A stretch of DNA of 64,000 nt from Agrocybe praecox. Its lineage: Eukaryota > Basidiomycota > Agaricomycetes > Agaricales > Agrocybaceae. Below, piece after piece: positions 35,440 through 45,367 of this stretch. Under the pieces are notes generated by a model. That model had not been told where the DNA came from. It saw only the letters and a program-made list of their open reading frames with translations, and did no database searches. The stretch spans positions 310,001-374,000 of the forward strand of contig OZ024852.1 of NCBI GenBank assembly GCA_964017145.1, given 5' to 3'. A program made the translations under genes and the position numbers. Each line of letters opens with the position of its first letter. The first letter of the stretch is position 1.

Positions 35440-35870
35440 CAGGCCCCTTACGCATGTGCCTGCATTCCATGACGTTGCCCACCTCCATCACGGAGAGCTG
35501 GCTAAAATCCAACAAGGCGATGTTTGACCTCTGCGAGGATAGTCAGATTCCAGTGCGCACTGGTCTTTCGACCGTGATGCATATTCTTGACCGCGAACTC
35601 GGCAGATTTCAAAGCTACGTGTGGTTTCAACCCAGCTCGCGTGAGGAGTGTCAAGATTGACGCTGCAGGAACTAGATAGGCCATCCATCGGTGGCACAAC
35701 ACCCAACTCATCCAACTACCCCGTCATTCGCTCACCTGTCTACGGAAGAAAGAGAAAGAGAGGTTTGATCAGATAAAGCCGCAGTGAAGGATCAGGATAA
35801 ATAGGATTTTTGTACATGTGATTCCCTCCCTCGGTACTCTCTGATGCCGGAGCCGGTCCTTTTTCCATCA
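35440..35870 (+). pseudogene. ELARVQR-family copy A' (remnant)
   Basis: Contains LHHGELAK, DSQIPVRTGLSTVM and a decayed ELGRFQSYV box at about 35.46-35.62 kb. It skips almost all of the Ser-rich exon present in A and ends with the IKPQ-like and RYSLMPEP-type 3' box near 35.83-35.86 kb. It lacks a start and has lost most of its coding region. Confidence 0.6.
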
Positions 35871-36771
35871 TCTGCCCAACATAACGCATACCAGTTTGCC
35901 GACGTGCTGATGTGCACTGCGAAACTATTCAAAATATTCAAAAGCAACGCCGACGCATTATCTTGTACGCCACATATAAGCACCTATCGAGGACAACATC
36001 AGAAAATATACTTGTCTTTTGTGTCGTGAACTGGGAGGATGCAGACAGTTTGATGCAGGGTGAATAGCCAGGAGACAGGGTAGACGACAGGGTCTTCGAC
36101 GACGTCAACGAAGAACTAACCGCTGGAGGAAGGGTCGACGACACTGAGAATGAAGCAAAGAGGCAGGAACCAATTTGGAAGGGGGGCGGGGTTGCGAGGC
36201 GAAGAATATGACATCTGGATCTGAAGACTCGGAGGGAAGCTCTATGTTGAAAAACCTTTGTTTTTTTTTGGGGGGGGGGGGGGGGATAGCCTGAAAAACC
36301 ATGTCACAAATTCTGTTTTAAACGTTTAGACAGTCATGCACATATTTCATAGAAAGTGCCAGATTGATTTGGATTGTAATTAGAGCTTCGGAACGCGATG
36401 CGCACGAGTATATTGAAAAAGAAAGGAATTGGGTCCAGCCAGATCACTTTTGTATCCGTCTTCTAGGCTCACGAGTCATATAATAAGTTGACTCGACGAA
36501 ATTAAGTGTTCTTCCAGAGCTCTAGCCTATCAGATCGAGTGCACTGCGTGCCGGGATGCATGTTGAGTCAGAGGGTGTATTTTCAGCCCGTTGAAAACAA
36601 ACGTGGTTGGTATTCGACCAATGTCCTATAAGTAGCCACACCAAGAAGCAAGTGGCTCAATTCCCGTGTCATGAAGTGTATCGGTTCCGCACATGTTGGC
36701 ATCAATATGTTGGAACATAACGCCAGCTGTTGAAGCAATTCACAATCCACGCCCTTCTTTCCCAAACCACG
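35871..36771. other. Spacer beyond the right arm, with a homopolymer tract
   Basis: Holds a T-run followed by a G-run of about 15-17 at 36262-36286 and another decayed SDR last-exon match near 35.94-36.02 kb. No gene is seen up to the P-loop gene start. Confidence 0.5.
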
Positions 36772-37596
36772 ATGAGGCCAGTTCTAATGAATAACAAAAA
36801 GTCGTTCCCGCCCTTGTTGGGTGACGGCGATGGACGATATCGCGTGAACATCGTAGGGAACAGTGGTATGTTTCGTGCCCAAAGTGAAATACACGATAAG
36901 CCTTAGCAGTATTTGGCTTTCGCGACGTCAACCAGGTACTGGCAAGGTAAGTGTCTGCTGTATACACAAGCCATCGTCGAGTTCGTATGCGAGTTGCTTA
37001 GAGCACGACGGCGAACGCGTTGGCTCAAATCCTTGACCTCCCATGTATTTCGATGGACCGCATCATGTGGAAGCCCAATTGGGTGAAAACGTCTCCAGAA
37101 GAATTCGCAGTGCAGCTTCGAGAATCTCTAGACCATGCGATAAAAAATTATGGAGGCTGGGTTGTCGAAGGGAATTATGGGAGAATGGGAGGATTGATGG
37201 CTTTCGAGGAGGCAACCGACATCATCTGTAAGCCTTCTTTGCGAATGAACATTCGCAGATGACATGATTTCTGTGCTAGGGTTGGATCCACCCCTCATGC
37301 TCTACCTTCCTCGCTTGCTCTGGAGAACACTCTTGCGTCTCTTACGATTGGATGAGCCATGCAGCGTAGGATGCTGGGAGAAGCCCAGCGAAGTATTCTT
37401 TTCCAAGGACAGCATCGTATGGTGGTGTATTACCCACCATGGTGTTTGTCGAGACCGTTACACAGTAAAGATGAAGGAAATAGGTCTTGAAACCGGGGCA
37501 AACATAGAAAGACGACGGATGAGGAAGTTTGGTGGCTGGGGTTCGTCACTCAAAAATTGGCTGGGTGAGGTGCAGAACATGGTGCGATCCTCCTAG
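36772..37596 (+). CDS. P-loop NTPase, adenylate-kinase-like/topology-modulation-type
   Basis: ATG 36772 begins MRPVLMNNKKSF. Exons join to IVGNSGTGKSTTANALAQIL, a Walker A motif. The motif is built from the end of exon 1 (to 36865), an 11-nt exon (36936-36946) and exon 3 from 37002. Next come LDLPCISMDRIMWKPNWV and GGWVVEGNYGR, typical of the kinase-like family often named FlaR or topology modulation protein. A fourth exon begins after the intron ending near 37282 with WLDPPLMLYLPRLLWRT, then EVFFSKDSIVWWCITHH, and the protein ends VRSS at TAG 37594-37596. The family is thought to phosphorylate a small substrate, but the substrate is unknown. The gene lies between the inverted arm and copy C' and appears intact. 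Confidence 0.85.
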
Positions 37597-38194
37597 AGTT
37601 CGAAAGAAGCTTGACCACCACAAGGTCTACCTGAAAAGTGTTTGTTAGGATTACGCAGTTATAAAAAGGATCTCTATCGTATAAACAACCTTAATACGTA
37701 CGACAAAGAATATTCCACATAAAAAAATTTACGTCCCTGTAGCCAAAACCGAATTCCACAGCCATTGAGATAGTGTTTTCTTGACAATCGGCAATTCTCC
37801 CCTGAGTACGTTCATAGCCTAGGATGCTGTGTATCAAGCAAGTTGTAAGAACTTGAAAATGATTTTGGGAAACCTGGGAGGCTCACCGTCACAGTCGAGC
37901 GATGGTGGTTGGGACGAAGGATTAAAACGGCAAATGCCGCACATATCAGAGTAGTAAATTAATAGGCTTTTTATTCATATTTCGAGAAACGCCTCTGCAG
38001 GAGAAAAAAAAGATACGCAAGAGAAAAGGAAGGGAAATATGACATCATCTTGCTGCCGAGCAAGCCTGTATACTGGGGATCCATAATTCGTCCTCTTAAT
38101 ATGTTTGGCCCGCGTTGCGCAAATCGAGCCCCTCATGTACATGTACGCAATCCGACAAAGTTCATTTGTTTTTCCCAGCGTCTGCAAAAAGTTA
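37597..38194. other. Intergenic, no gene seen
   Basis: Downstream of the P-loop gene. Short frames show no domain. Confidence 0.5.
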
Positions 38195-38285
38195 TCATTT
38201 GGCACTTACGGTCTGTCCTGCAATAAATCGAGCTTCTTCCGATTTCAAATAGGACACAAACCAGCCTTGCGCGTTACATACGAAA
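38195..38285 (-). pseudogene. SDR 3' relic upstream of copy C'
   Basis: Reads SYLKSEEARFIAGQT followed by GTAAGTGCC, equivalent to [15 protein letters not shown] and its donor in the intact SDR, with a frameshift just before. It is head-to-head with C', about 0.8 kb away. Confidence 0.65.
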
Positions 38286-38709
38286 ACCCATCTGTGGATA
38301 AAGTTACAATACTTCGAGATTGTGTGAGAGACGGGATATATACTTGGATATATAATTTTTATACTATGTGGGCAAAGTTGTATGCATTGGACTCATACAA
38401 AACATATCAAGGAGTGATGTGATGCACGGAATTTTAGGGCGCTCAAACCGACAACAACGTGTCATCTCATGTGAAGAAAGTTTCCTAAGTGCTAGTTTGC
38501 ATCAGTGACTCATTGAATCGATTGGGAAGAAAATTACTCACATCGCAGACAGCAATGGTGACTAGTCATATAGACTCAAAAACAACATGTCATTCGGCAG
38601 CTCTTCGTATTGGATACCATATATCCACAAATCGTTCCATTCTGGTTGTTTGTTTTACACGTTCCGTGGATATGTATTTCAACTTTCTTTCAAGAATCCC
38701 AAGCCGTAT

Positions 38710-38820
38710 GTCATGATTGTAACCACCGAAGGCTTCGCTGACTCCTTCTAGCGCGCGCAGTCTGATCATCATCGACACTCGAGGGAATTCTGTCAATCTG
38801 TGGCACAGCTTAACCTAAGT
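38710..38820 (+). promoter_or_regulatory. Conserved upstream element of copy C'
   Basis: GTCATGATTGTAACC, CTTCTAGCGCGCGCAGTC, TGATCATCATCGACAC and TTCTGTCAATC lie in order, ending about 240 bp before ATG 39057. Nearly identical to the C element. Confidence 0.5.
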
Positions 38821-39056
38821 TTGGTAATATGTTCCGAAAGTTAACATAAACACTTACCTCATGTTGTCGTTATTCGCGTCAGGGACGCTGCAGGCACACC
38901 ATTTTTCCATTGTATTTTGGTGACCCAGCGGAGACGGGTAAAGATCAGAAATAGATGGCAGACCTGGCGAATTTTAGTGCGGCTTGACATTTGAACCATC
39001 TTAAATACCTCGTTGGTAGTGCGACGTCTTTCATCACACCCCAAGATCGAGTCCAA

Positions 39057-40583
39057 TGGACCCTTCAATAAGTGAGTCGTTTGTTCCCCAAGACGAAGAA
39101 TAGCCCTCGATGCAAGCGCGTCTTCTGTTAGATTCGAATTCTCGAAAGAGAAAGAGAGAGTACGAGGACGGTAAGTGTTAATGTTCTTTAAACTTCCAAC
39201 TTTTTACTTATGTGGTGCGGTCAGACATTGAGGAGCAACGCGCTCCGCCGCCGCTTCGCAGTTGGGCCTCAGAGCCCTTCCGCTACCATGAACCCTCGCC
39301 AGTTCAACCACCCGAGGCCTTCAAAGCCCTTTTGTCACCCACGTTTCTTAACGCAGCCCGGCTACATCACGGAGAGCTGGGCGAAAACCACAAATTGTTG
39401 TTTGATGTCCGCCAGGATGGTCAAAGTATAACGCGCACCGGTCCTTCGACCGTGATGCCACACTTTAACCAACAACTCGCAAGAGTTCAAAGGTACGTGA
39501 TTTCGCCCAGCTCGTGTCATGAACTCCGAGCCCCTAACGTAGTCAAACCAGCACGGTCTGCAGACCCAGCATCACCAACAAGCTAATTGCGGATACCTTG
39601 TACGAGAAAGGCACTCTCCCAACAGATGTGGCCGGACTCGTATATTGCATATATGAGTACGAGTTTCAGGGTTGCGAGAAAGCGACAATCGACCATCTCC
39701 CCGAACAATTCATCATCAACGAGGCATGGTGGAGGCGGTACCGACACCAAAATCAGTTAGAGGCTGGAGTATTCAACAGCGATAAATGGCCTAGTCAGGG
39801 CAACTCGAACGAGGTGCTTTATTCCTCCTCGTCCTCGTCATACAGTCCGGACGGGGTGGTTTATGCGTCATCCCCATCCTCATCCCAGTCCAGCTCCGCT
39901 GCTGCCTTGCACACATGCTGTGCGCCACGCTCATCCATCGAAGAAGAATGGCCACAGCAGTCCAACTCGCACGGCATGTTTTACGCATCGTCGCCGTCAG
40001 ATCCCTCTCTGTCAAACTGGGCAGCCTACCACCCAGCTTCGCCTCAGCAAAATCAGATGATTTACCCGTCATCGTCGTCGTCACCCTTGGCCGGTGCACT
40101 GACGTATTCGTCGTCGTTCTCATCCTCGGATGGTGCCTTGGATTATTCGTCGGCGAGGTCGTCGCGCACGAGAATAGTTCCTCCCGAGGTCTTCTGCCCC
40201 GCACTTCCCCAGTACATGGCGCCGCCAGATGAAAGCAACTCTGGACGTTACTGGATACGGAATATCGAGCATGAGCATGAGGACGACCTAGACTCGTACG
40301 TGTCTTATCAGTACTCCTCGAATATCTTACAGTTACTTATCGGCGTCTGTTAGTTTCGTACATCCCGTTTCGATTACTGGCAAAGACAAACAATCAGGAT
40401 CGAACAAAGTCAGTACATTTCATGTTGTTCGGTTATCATTGGCTTACCTGTGTCTAATCGCTCCATTCCTCTTCGAAACTTAGCTCTATATGCACATCCA
40501 GATGGCGGAGCTTTATTAGATGGGAGCCGCAGTGGGAGAATTGTGATTTATTTCGATTTTTTGTTTATTTCTTGAACATGTGA
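39057..40583 (+). CDS. ELARVQR-family gene, copy C' (most intact)
   Basis: Exons: 39057-39072 (MDPSI), 39132-39170 (NSRKRKREYED), 39225-39492, 39543-40295 and a less certain end to TGA 40581-40583. Phases agree at each joint. The TAG visible after the ATG is inside intron 1. The third exon has PLRSWASEPFRYHEP, LHHGELGENHKLLFDVRQDG and QLARVQR. The fourth opens QTSTVCRPSITNKLIADTLY, has GLVYCIYEYEFQGCEKA and HLPEQFIINEAWWRRY, and then a Ser/Tyr/Pro-rich stretch up to EHEHEDDLDS. The end reads IRWEPQWENCDLFRFF before the stop. The product is roughly 400 residues, NLS-bearing, with disordered middle and no signal peptide. No family I know matches it. Confidence 0.7.
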
Positions 40584-41013
40584 CTCTCGTTCGGCACTTT
40601 TTGATGCCGGCCCGGGCCTTCTTCTCTTTTTTTACGTTTCTTTTTGAATTCCCTTTAAATTGCCCTACGGGCGATGCCTGGACACAGAAACATCTAGTGT
40701 GTAGCAGGAATAGGAAAAGAAAATTATAAATTTTGTCAATAAATTCCAACTTAGTAATGTAATGTAATATTGCAGTGCAAGAGAAATGTACTGGCTGCGG
40801 TGCTATATTGTCGGCCAAGTGTCGGCTGGTTTGAATAAGAAAGTCCTGTGCCATTATTTTTAGCACCGAATTATTAATTGAGTAGCATATTTTGTCGCAT
40901 TTGCATTTTGCCGGTAAAAATAATTTATTTACTTGCACTATTGATTCTCATTCTAAAAGATCAAGAGACTATCGAAGAGATATTTCTTTATTGCATAATA
41001 CAAGAGGCTATGT
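40584..41013. other. AT-rich boundary region
   Basis: Marks the end of the duplicated region. The 3' box of C' (about 40590-40615) is its last recognisable element. No gene is seen. Confidence 0.5.
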
Positions 41014-41661
41014 TTAAGAGCAAAGATACACAGAAAAGAAATGATAAATGCTGCGTGGTATAAGAGTACGGTGTAATGCTACTGGCGCTTGAGAAGTCTC
41101 GTATACTGTGTGAAAGACAAGTTCAAAACATTTTTCATGGCTAATGCTATCAAATGCATAGTATATGCGCCATTCATCATCTAATCCAAATTCACGGGAA
41201 ACATTTCTTGCATCGAGAAAGTAAACTTCGCCATATTCCTTGATGTAAAAGTTGATGTATGGGGAGATAGTGGTTTTCTGAAGGTGGTTAAGCGTCCAGA
41301 TGTTCCGGTATGGATATGGGCTGACTTCATCAGAGCGAAACCGTCTGATGTAAACTTGTTCGATGTTCTCGGGCTTCAGCTCCGTGTTGATGTTGTGGAA
41401 ACAGGTATGTGCATAATCAACGTCACATGAAGGGTTCATGCACATAATGCTGTCCTTGACAATGATAGGTTTTGGTGTGATTGGCATTATGTGTTTTGGT
41501 GTGGACATTATAGCATCTGTATTGAAATTGGACGGTGATTGGATTGTATGGGAGGGGTTCCAGGATGAAAGTATTGGCTGTGTAATAGAAGGTGGATATA
41601 TGGCAAGGAGTGGATATCCAGAATGCATGGTGCTTGCGGAATGGCTGCTCGACAAAGGCAT
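41014..41661 (-). CDS. Hypothetical protein
   Basis: A single open frame from ATG 41661 (215 codons). The N-terminal third is Ser/Pro/Ile-rich. The rest looks globular: CMNPSCDVDYAHTCFHNIN, YIRRFRSDEVSPYPYRNIW, INFYIKEYGEVYFLDARNV and SHEKCFELVFHTVYE. I do not recognise a domain. It sits among other orphan genes on the same strand (41974 and 43149), with base composition more AT-rich than the left part of the window. Introns cannot be excluded. Confidence 0.5.
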   Translation of the reverse strand: MPLSSSHSASTMHSGYPLLAIYPPSITQPILSSWNPSHTIQSPSNFNTDAIMSTPKHIMPITPKPIIVKDSIMCMNPSCDVDYAHTCFHNINTELKPENIEQVYIRRFRSDEVSPYPYRNIWTLNHLQKTTISPYINFYIKEYGEVYFLDARNVSREFGLDDEWRIYYAFDSISHEKCFELVFHTVYETSQAPVALHRTLIPRSIYHFFSVYLCS

Positions 41662-41973
41662 AGTCAGAACTGATAGATGCGACACTGAAGATAGTAGAAT
41701 GAAGCCAGTGAAATGGCAAATTTTATATTGTGCGTATAATGCTGGTAAAATATGATCCGAGAAATGTCAATCATTTCTTAGCGATTGATTGGAGCCAGAA
41801 GTGCGCTACAGCAGCTCTAAGAAGCTTAAAATAGATGGAGTATGGGAATACATATATTTTGCAATGTGTCTCATATACGGCTACGCTAGATAGATCGATG
41901 TATATTTCTTTCCTGAAGGACTTATTAGATGTGTGATAAAAACGTAAGGATTACAAAAACATACTTTTATCCT

Positions 41974-42471
41974 TCAGCATAGCCAAAGCTTGTGGTCGTC
42001 CGGGTCTTCATCTGGAATGGCGGGAATAATGTCACTGCGTTGCAAAATTGGGAGACTACAATTTATGGATGGGGTGTCCGTGTACCAGATTGATTGTTCT
42101 CCTTCATCATATGTACTATCGTTTTCGCATGGTAAAATTGGCCAGCGGATAATGTAGCGAAGACGGTGATATGCTCCAAGTGAGACCCATTGGAGTGGAA
42201 CCAAAACAGTGGCATAGCTCCCAGGTACTGTAAGCGCAAAAGGATTAAATGTATACTGTACATATCCTCGCTTGGTGATCTCAGGGAATAAAAGCTTTCC
42301 ATTCCCGCCAGAAACAGGACTCCCCCCTTGGAATAGCCGTACACATATTCCCTCTCGAAGAACACCACTCGGTTTGTCCTTGAGTTGCCAATGTGTTGTG
42401 GTGGCCCTGCCGAAGAATGTAATCTTTGAGGATGAATCAAGAAGGACAACAGAAAGTTCAATGGGCTCCAT
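41974..42471 (-). CDS. Hypothetical protein
   Basis: A single frame of 165 codons from ATG 42471, beginning MEPIELSVVLLDSSSKITFF. It contains GSPVSGGNGKLLFPEITKRG, YVQYTFNPFALTVPGSYATV and YHRLRYIIRWPILP. Alternating hydrophobic residues suggest a beta-rich fold. No family is recognised. The same strand and spacing as the 41014 and 43149 genes suggest related orphan genes, but I see no shared motif. Confidence 0.5.
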   Translation of the reverse strand: MEPIELSVVLLDSSSKITFFGRATTTHWQLKDKPSGVLREGICVRLFQGGSPVSGGNGKLLFPEITKRGYVQYTFNPFALTVPGSYATVLVPLQWVSLGAYHRLRYIIRWPILPCENDSTYDEGEQSIWYTDTPSINCSLPILQRSDIIPAIPDEDPDDHKLWLC

Positions 42472-43148
42472 GGTGTTCGCTGCAGCTTGTTGATATACTG
42501 AGAAGAAAGATAGCAGATATCTTTCTTAAATACCCAGAGCACCACAAAAAAACAGCGAAGTCCAATCAAACCCATTAGAACAGGGTCCGTTTGTCATTCC
42601 ATTCCAGTGGCGTAAAATCATCTGATGGGCAGGAAATTGACGTATTTCCTAGGAAATAAGTCTACCAGAGGTGGTGGGTATTATGTACATTTAAATTGTA
42701 TGGGAATTACTCCAACAATATACCCATGCTTACCGGTTCCTTATTCTATTGGCTAGTAGATTACCAAAAGATCCAGCAGCAACGCTGAGGGTGCAATAAT
42801 TCTGATAATTATGATAACGTGTGAGGACATGAGGACAGTACAATCTATTGTGATCAAAGGAACTTATATAATAGTGAGCTAAAATAATCATGATTAAAAC
42901 CAGTCCATCCAATTGGGTGCATTCATACGCATACTCCTCTGGCCTAGACTTCTGAATAAGCAATGATCAAGGATGACTAAGCAGTAGCAACTTGGAATAT
43001 AGCTTACCTAATTGTTTTCCAAGTCCTTTCACTCTGGAAGTCCAAACTTTAGTTGGCATAGACGATAGCAAAAATGGCAGTAAAAAATTACTTTAACCAG
43101 CAGAATACAAATTCAAGAAAGAGTACTACTTGATTACTATAAACAATG
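42472..43148. other. Intergenic between hypothetical genes
   Basis: AT-rich. Small frames only. Confidence 0.45.
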
Positions 43149-43772
43149 TTACCGAGACAATTCCTGCAAAAAGCCTTTCTTAATGTTTTGACTTCGCCAC
43201 TTCTGGGGCAAGATATTAGGATTAATAAATTGCCATTCAAAGCCACGGATTTGCAAAACAAATGACCAGAAGCCAGTGTCTTCTTGCTGAGTTACTGGAT
43301 GTCCCAATTTGGAGTAGGCTACGACCTCTAAGGAAAGGATGTTGCCTCGTACCTCCAAGATACGAGTTATGATATAGGAAATGTTGGGATCATCATACTC
43401 AAGGAAGGTAATGCGCTGGAAAAGGTGGATATGAAGTAGCTCTTGTTTGTCGAAGCTGTGTGCGCTACATGCAACCTTCCACTTAATACAGTAGTGGGCG
43501 TCCTCGGGAACTACTTCTCCACCAATCATATGCTTCCTAATAATAGAAAGCGCTGGTTGGTCCCAGATATTGTTGACTTGGGAGCGTGTGAGGATGGGAG
43601 GAGCATGATGGGGATAGCGGGACGGTATTTCCTTCTTATCTAGAAGTACATCCACAACTGATGAGAAAATGGGAAAGCGTGAGCCAGGATGGTAGATGGT
43701 AGGCGAATTGGGTGGGGTCTGTGTATCAACCATCTGTGTGCTGTGCGCATCTTGTATAAAGGTGGCTGGCAT
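43149..43772 (-). CDS. Hypothetical protein
   Basis: An open frame of 207 codons from ATG 43772, starting MPATFIQDAHSTQMVDTQTP. It contains YHPGSRFPIFSSVVDVLLDK, HYCIKWKVACSAHSF, HLFQRITFLEYDDPNISYII and GFEWQFINPNILPQKW. The second half looks globular. There is no recognised domain, signal peptide or membrane segment. Confidence 0.5.
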   Translation of the reverse strand: MPATFIQDAHSTQMVDTQTPPNSPTIYHPGSRFPIFSSVVDVLLDKKEIPSRYPHHAPPILTRSQVNNIWDQPALSIIRKHMIGGEVVPEDAHYCIKWKVACSAHSFDKQELLHIHLFQRITFLEYDDPNISYIITRILEVRGNILSLEVVAYSKLGHPVTQQEDTGFWSFVLQIRGFEWQFINPNILPQKWRSQNIKKGFLQELSR

Positions 43773-44098
43773 GGTCTACAAGATACGGTAATATTAGCTG
43801 GTTGTGATCATTGAATACAGCTGCTACACATACCAATGAGTGAGCAACAAAGTATTTGAGAGAGGACTTGGTTTACGCTTTTGCAAATGCAGAGTTCAAT
43901 AAATAGAAAAAATCATATTATATAATTTGAAACATTGCTCCTGGCTTAATCTTATTAAAGGTATATTTGTTGATAGGCAATTGCAATTGAATCAAATTAA
44001 ATTACTATGTAGTATGGAGGTGCATTAACAGTCTCAGACTCACCCTGTAAAGGCGCTATCAAAGCTAGGACCCCTGTTTGTGCACCGACAAACCGAAC
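43773..44098. other. Intergenic
   Basis: AT-rich spacer up to the hairpin. No gene is seen. Confidence 0.45.
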
Positions 44099-44207
44099 AA
44101 GAATACCGGTCGTGTGTATTTTTAGTCACAGCCCTGCATGGATACGATTTCAATATAATCGTATCCATGCAGGGCTGTGACTAAAAATACACACGACCGG
44201 TATTCTT
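44099..44207. repeat. Perfect 51-bp inverted repeat with 7-nt loop
   Basis: The arms 44099-44149 and 44157-44207 are exact reverse complements, separated by TCAATAT (44150-44156). The arm contains TTTTTAGTCACAGCCCTG. I see no convincing target-site duplication. It would fold as a long hairpin in RNA or single-stranded DNA. Confidence 0.97.
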
Positions 44208-44430
44208 GGATTGATTTACCACGGAGTTGGATAAGGGTACTATTGCATGTAGCAAATATAATGTCTGAGAGGCCAGAAATATATCTGTATTACACCACAG
44301 AAGATGTGCAACGCACTTGGCAGTGGCATGTTAGGTGATGCGTGAGACGCAGTAATACTACTTATTTTGAAAGCTGACACATAACTTTAACGTGAAATGC
44401 AGCCGGTTAGTGCATTAAAAGAATATTATA

Positions 44431-44780
44431 AGGGAGCTCACAACACATGCGTAAGCGACGCTTATTTGCATATTTTCCGCATACATAACTTATATGTCAT
44501 GATATGTCACAGCCAGCCCGATTAGGACACACTAATTGTGGCAGGGGTTCACGGTGTTGCTGGTTACTCCTTCTCGAGTTCTTTGCTGCTCTCCCGCTTA
44601 AAAACACTGCATTTAGTATCTGTAGCACTTTTTAACATAACATGGTACGTGCTCGCCAAAGAAATACGAACATTATGCGCGGCAAATCCTAAATTGGCAA
44701 TCGCGCCGTTACTCTTCACAGCCACCTGTACCTGCGGATATGCGAATATGCGTCGCTTACGCATGTGTCATGAGCTCCCC
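44431..44780. mobile_element. MITE-like element, 350 bp
   Basis: The ends are imperfect inverted copies over about 45 bp, containing GGGAGCTCA and ACACATGCGTAAGCGACGC. The flanks are TA (44429-44430 and 44781-44782), or TAA if one base is shifted, as expected for Tc1/mariner or Harbinger-type elements. The open frames inside are short and not transposase-like. Confidence 0.75.
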
Positions 44781-45367
44781 TAATGTTTGTATGGCAATTG
44801 ATGGCAATCCACTGGGACCACTACTGTCGCCGTTTTTGGGGAGAGGGAAGGAAATAAGAGGAATCCGGTGTTATTACCAGTATGTAGGATAACACTACTA
44901 ACGTTAACTCGCAAGCTGGCGGGTGCCGGTGACTAGCACCACACCAAATAGGAGCCTTACGGAATCTGTGACATGACCTATATGATAACCACCCTTCAAG
45001 GCTAGGTTGGAAGAAAGCAAGAATTGTTGGGCAAAAGAGTGATGGCGAACCAGTATAACAGCAAGCAACATGGACATGTTCAGGGTACCATCGATGTGCG
45101 ATCACTTACAAATCACTCAACAGTAATATGTATATTTAGAAATGTACATCACAACATGGAAACTTATGTACGGCAACACTTCCTACGCGTCGACCGTAAA
45201 TATGACACTAGACAGAAAGGGGCCGGACAACGTTCTGGGAGAGGAAATATGAGACAAATTGTGCAATGAGGGAGACAGTGCAAAGCTCACGTCAACCGCG
45301 GGGAGCTGAATACAAGGAATAGAGGGAGAAGACAGATCCCTCATGCATACTGCGTAATCTGCAAAGT
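44781..45367. other. Intergenic
   Basis: No gene recognised between the MITE and the next hypothetical gene. Confidence 0.45.

Noticed and set aside
36262..36286. T/G homopolymer as a telomere-like or regulatory tract
   Set aside because: It is a simple homopolymer run without repeat units; likely slippage, possibly a sequencing artefact.
39057..39131. Premature stop just after the ATG of copy C'
   Set aside because: Comparison with D and B shows GTGAGT..TTAG is an intron here, so the TAG is removed by splicing.
40878..44060. Region read as virus-derived or bacterial operon because of same-strand ORFs
   Set aside because: No viral or bacterial motifs; spacing of several hundred bases, AT-rich, and intron signals fit fungal genes.
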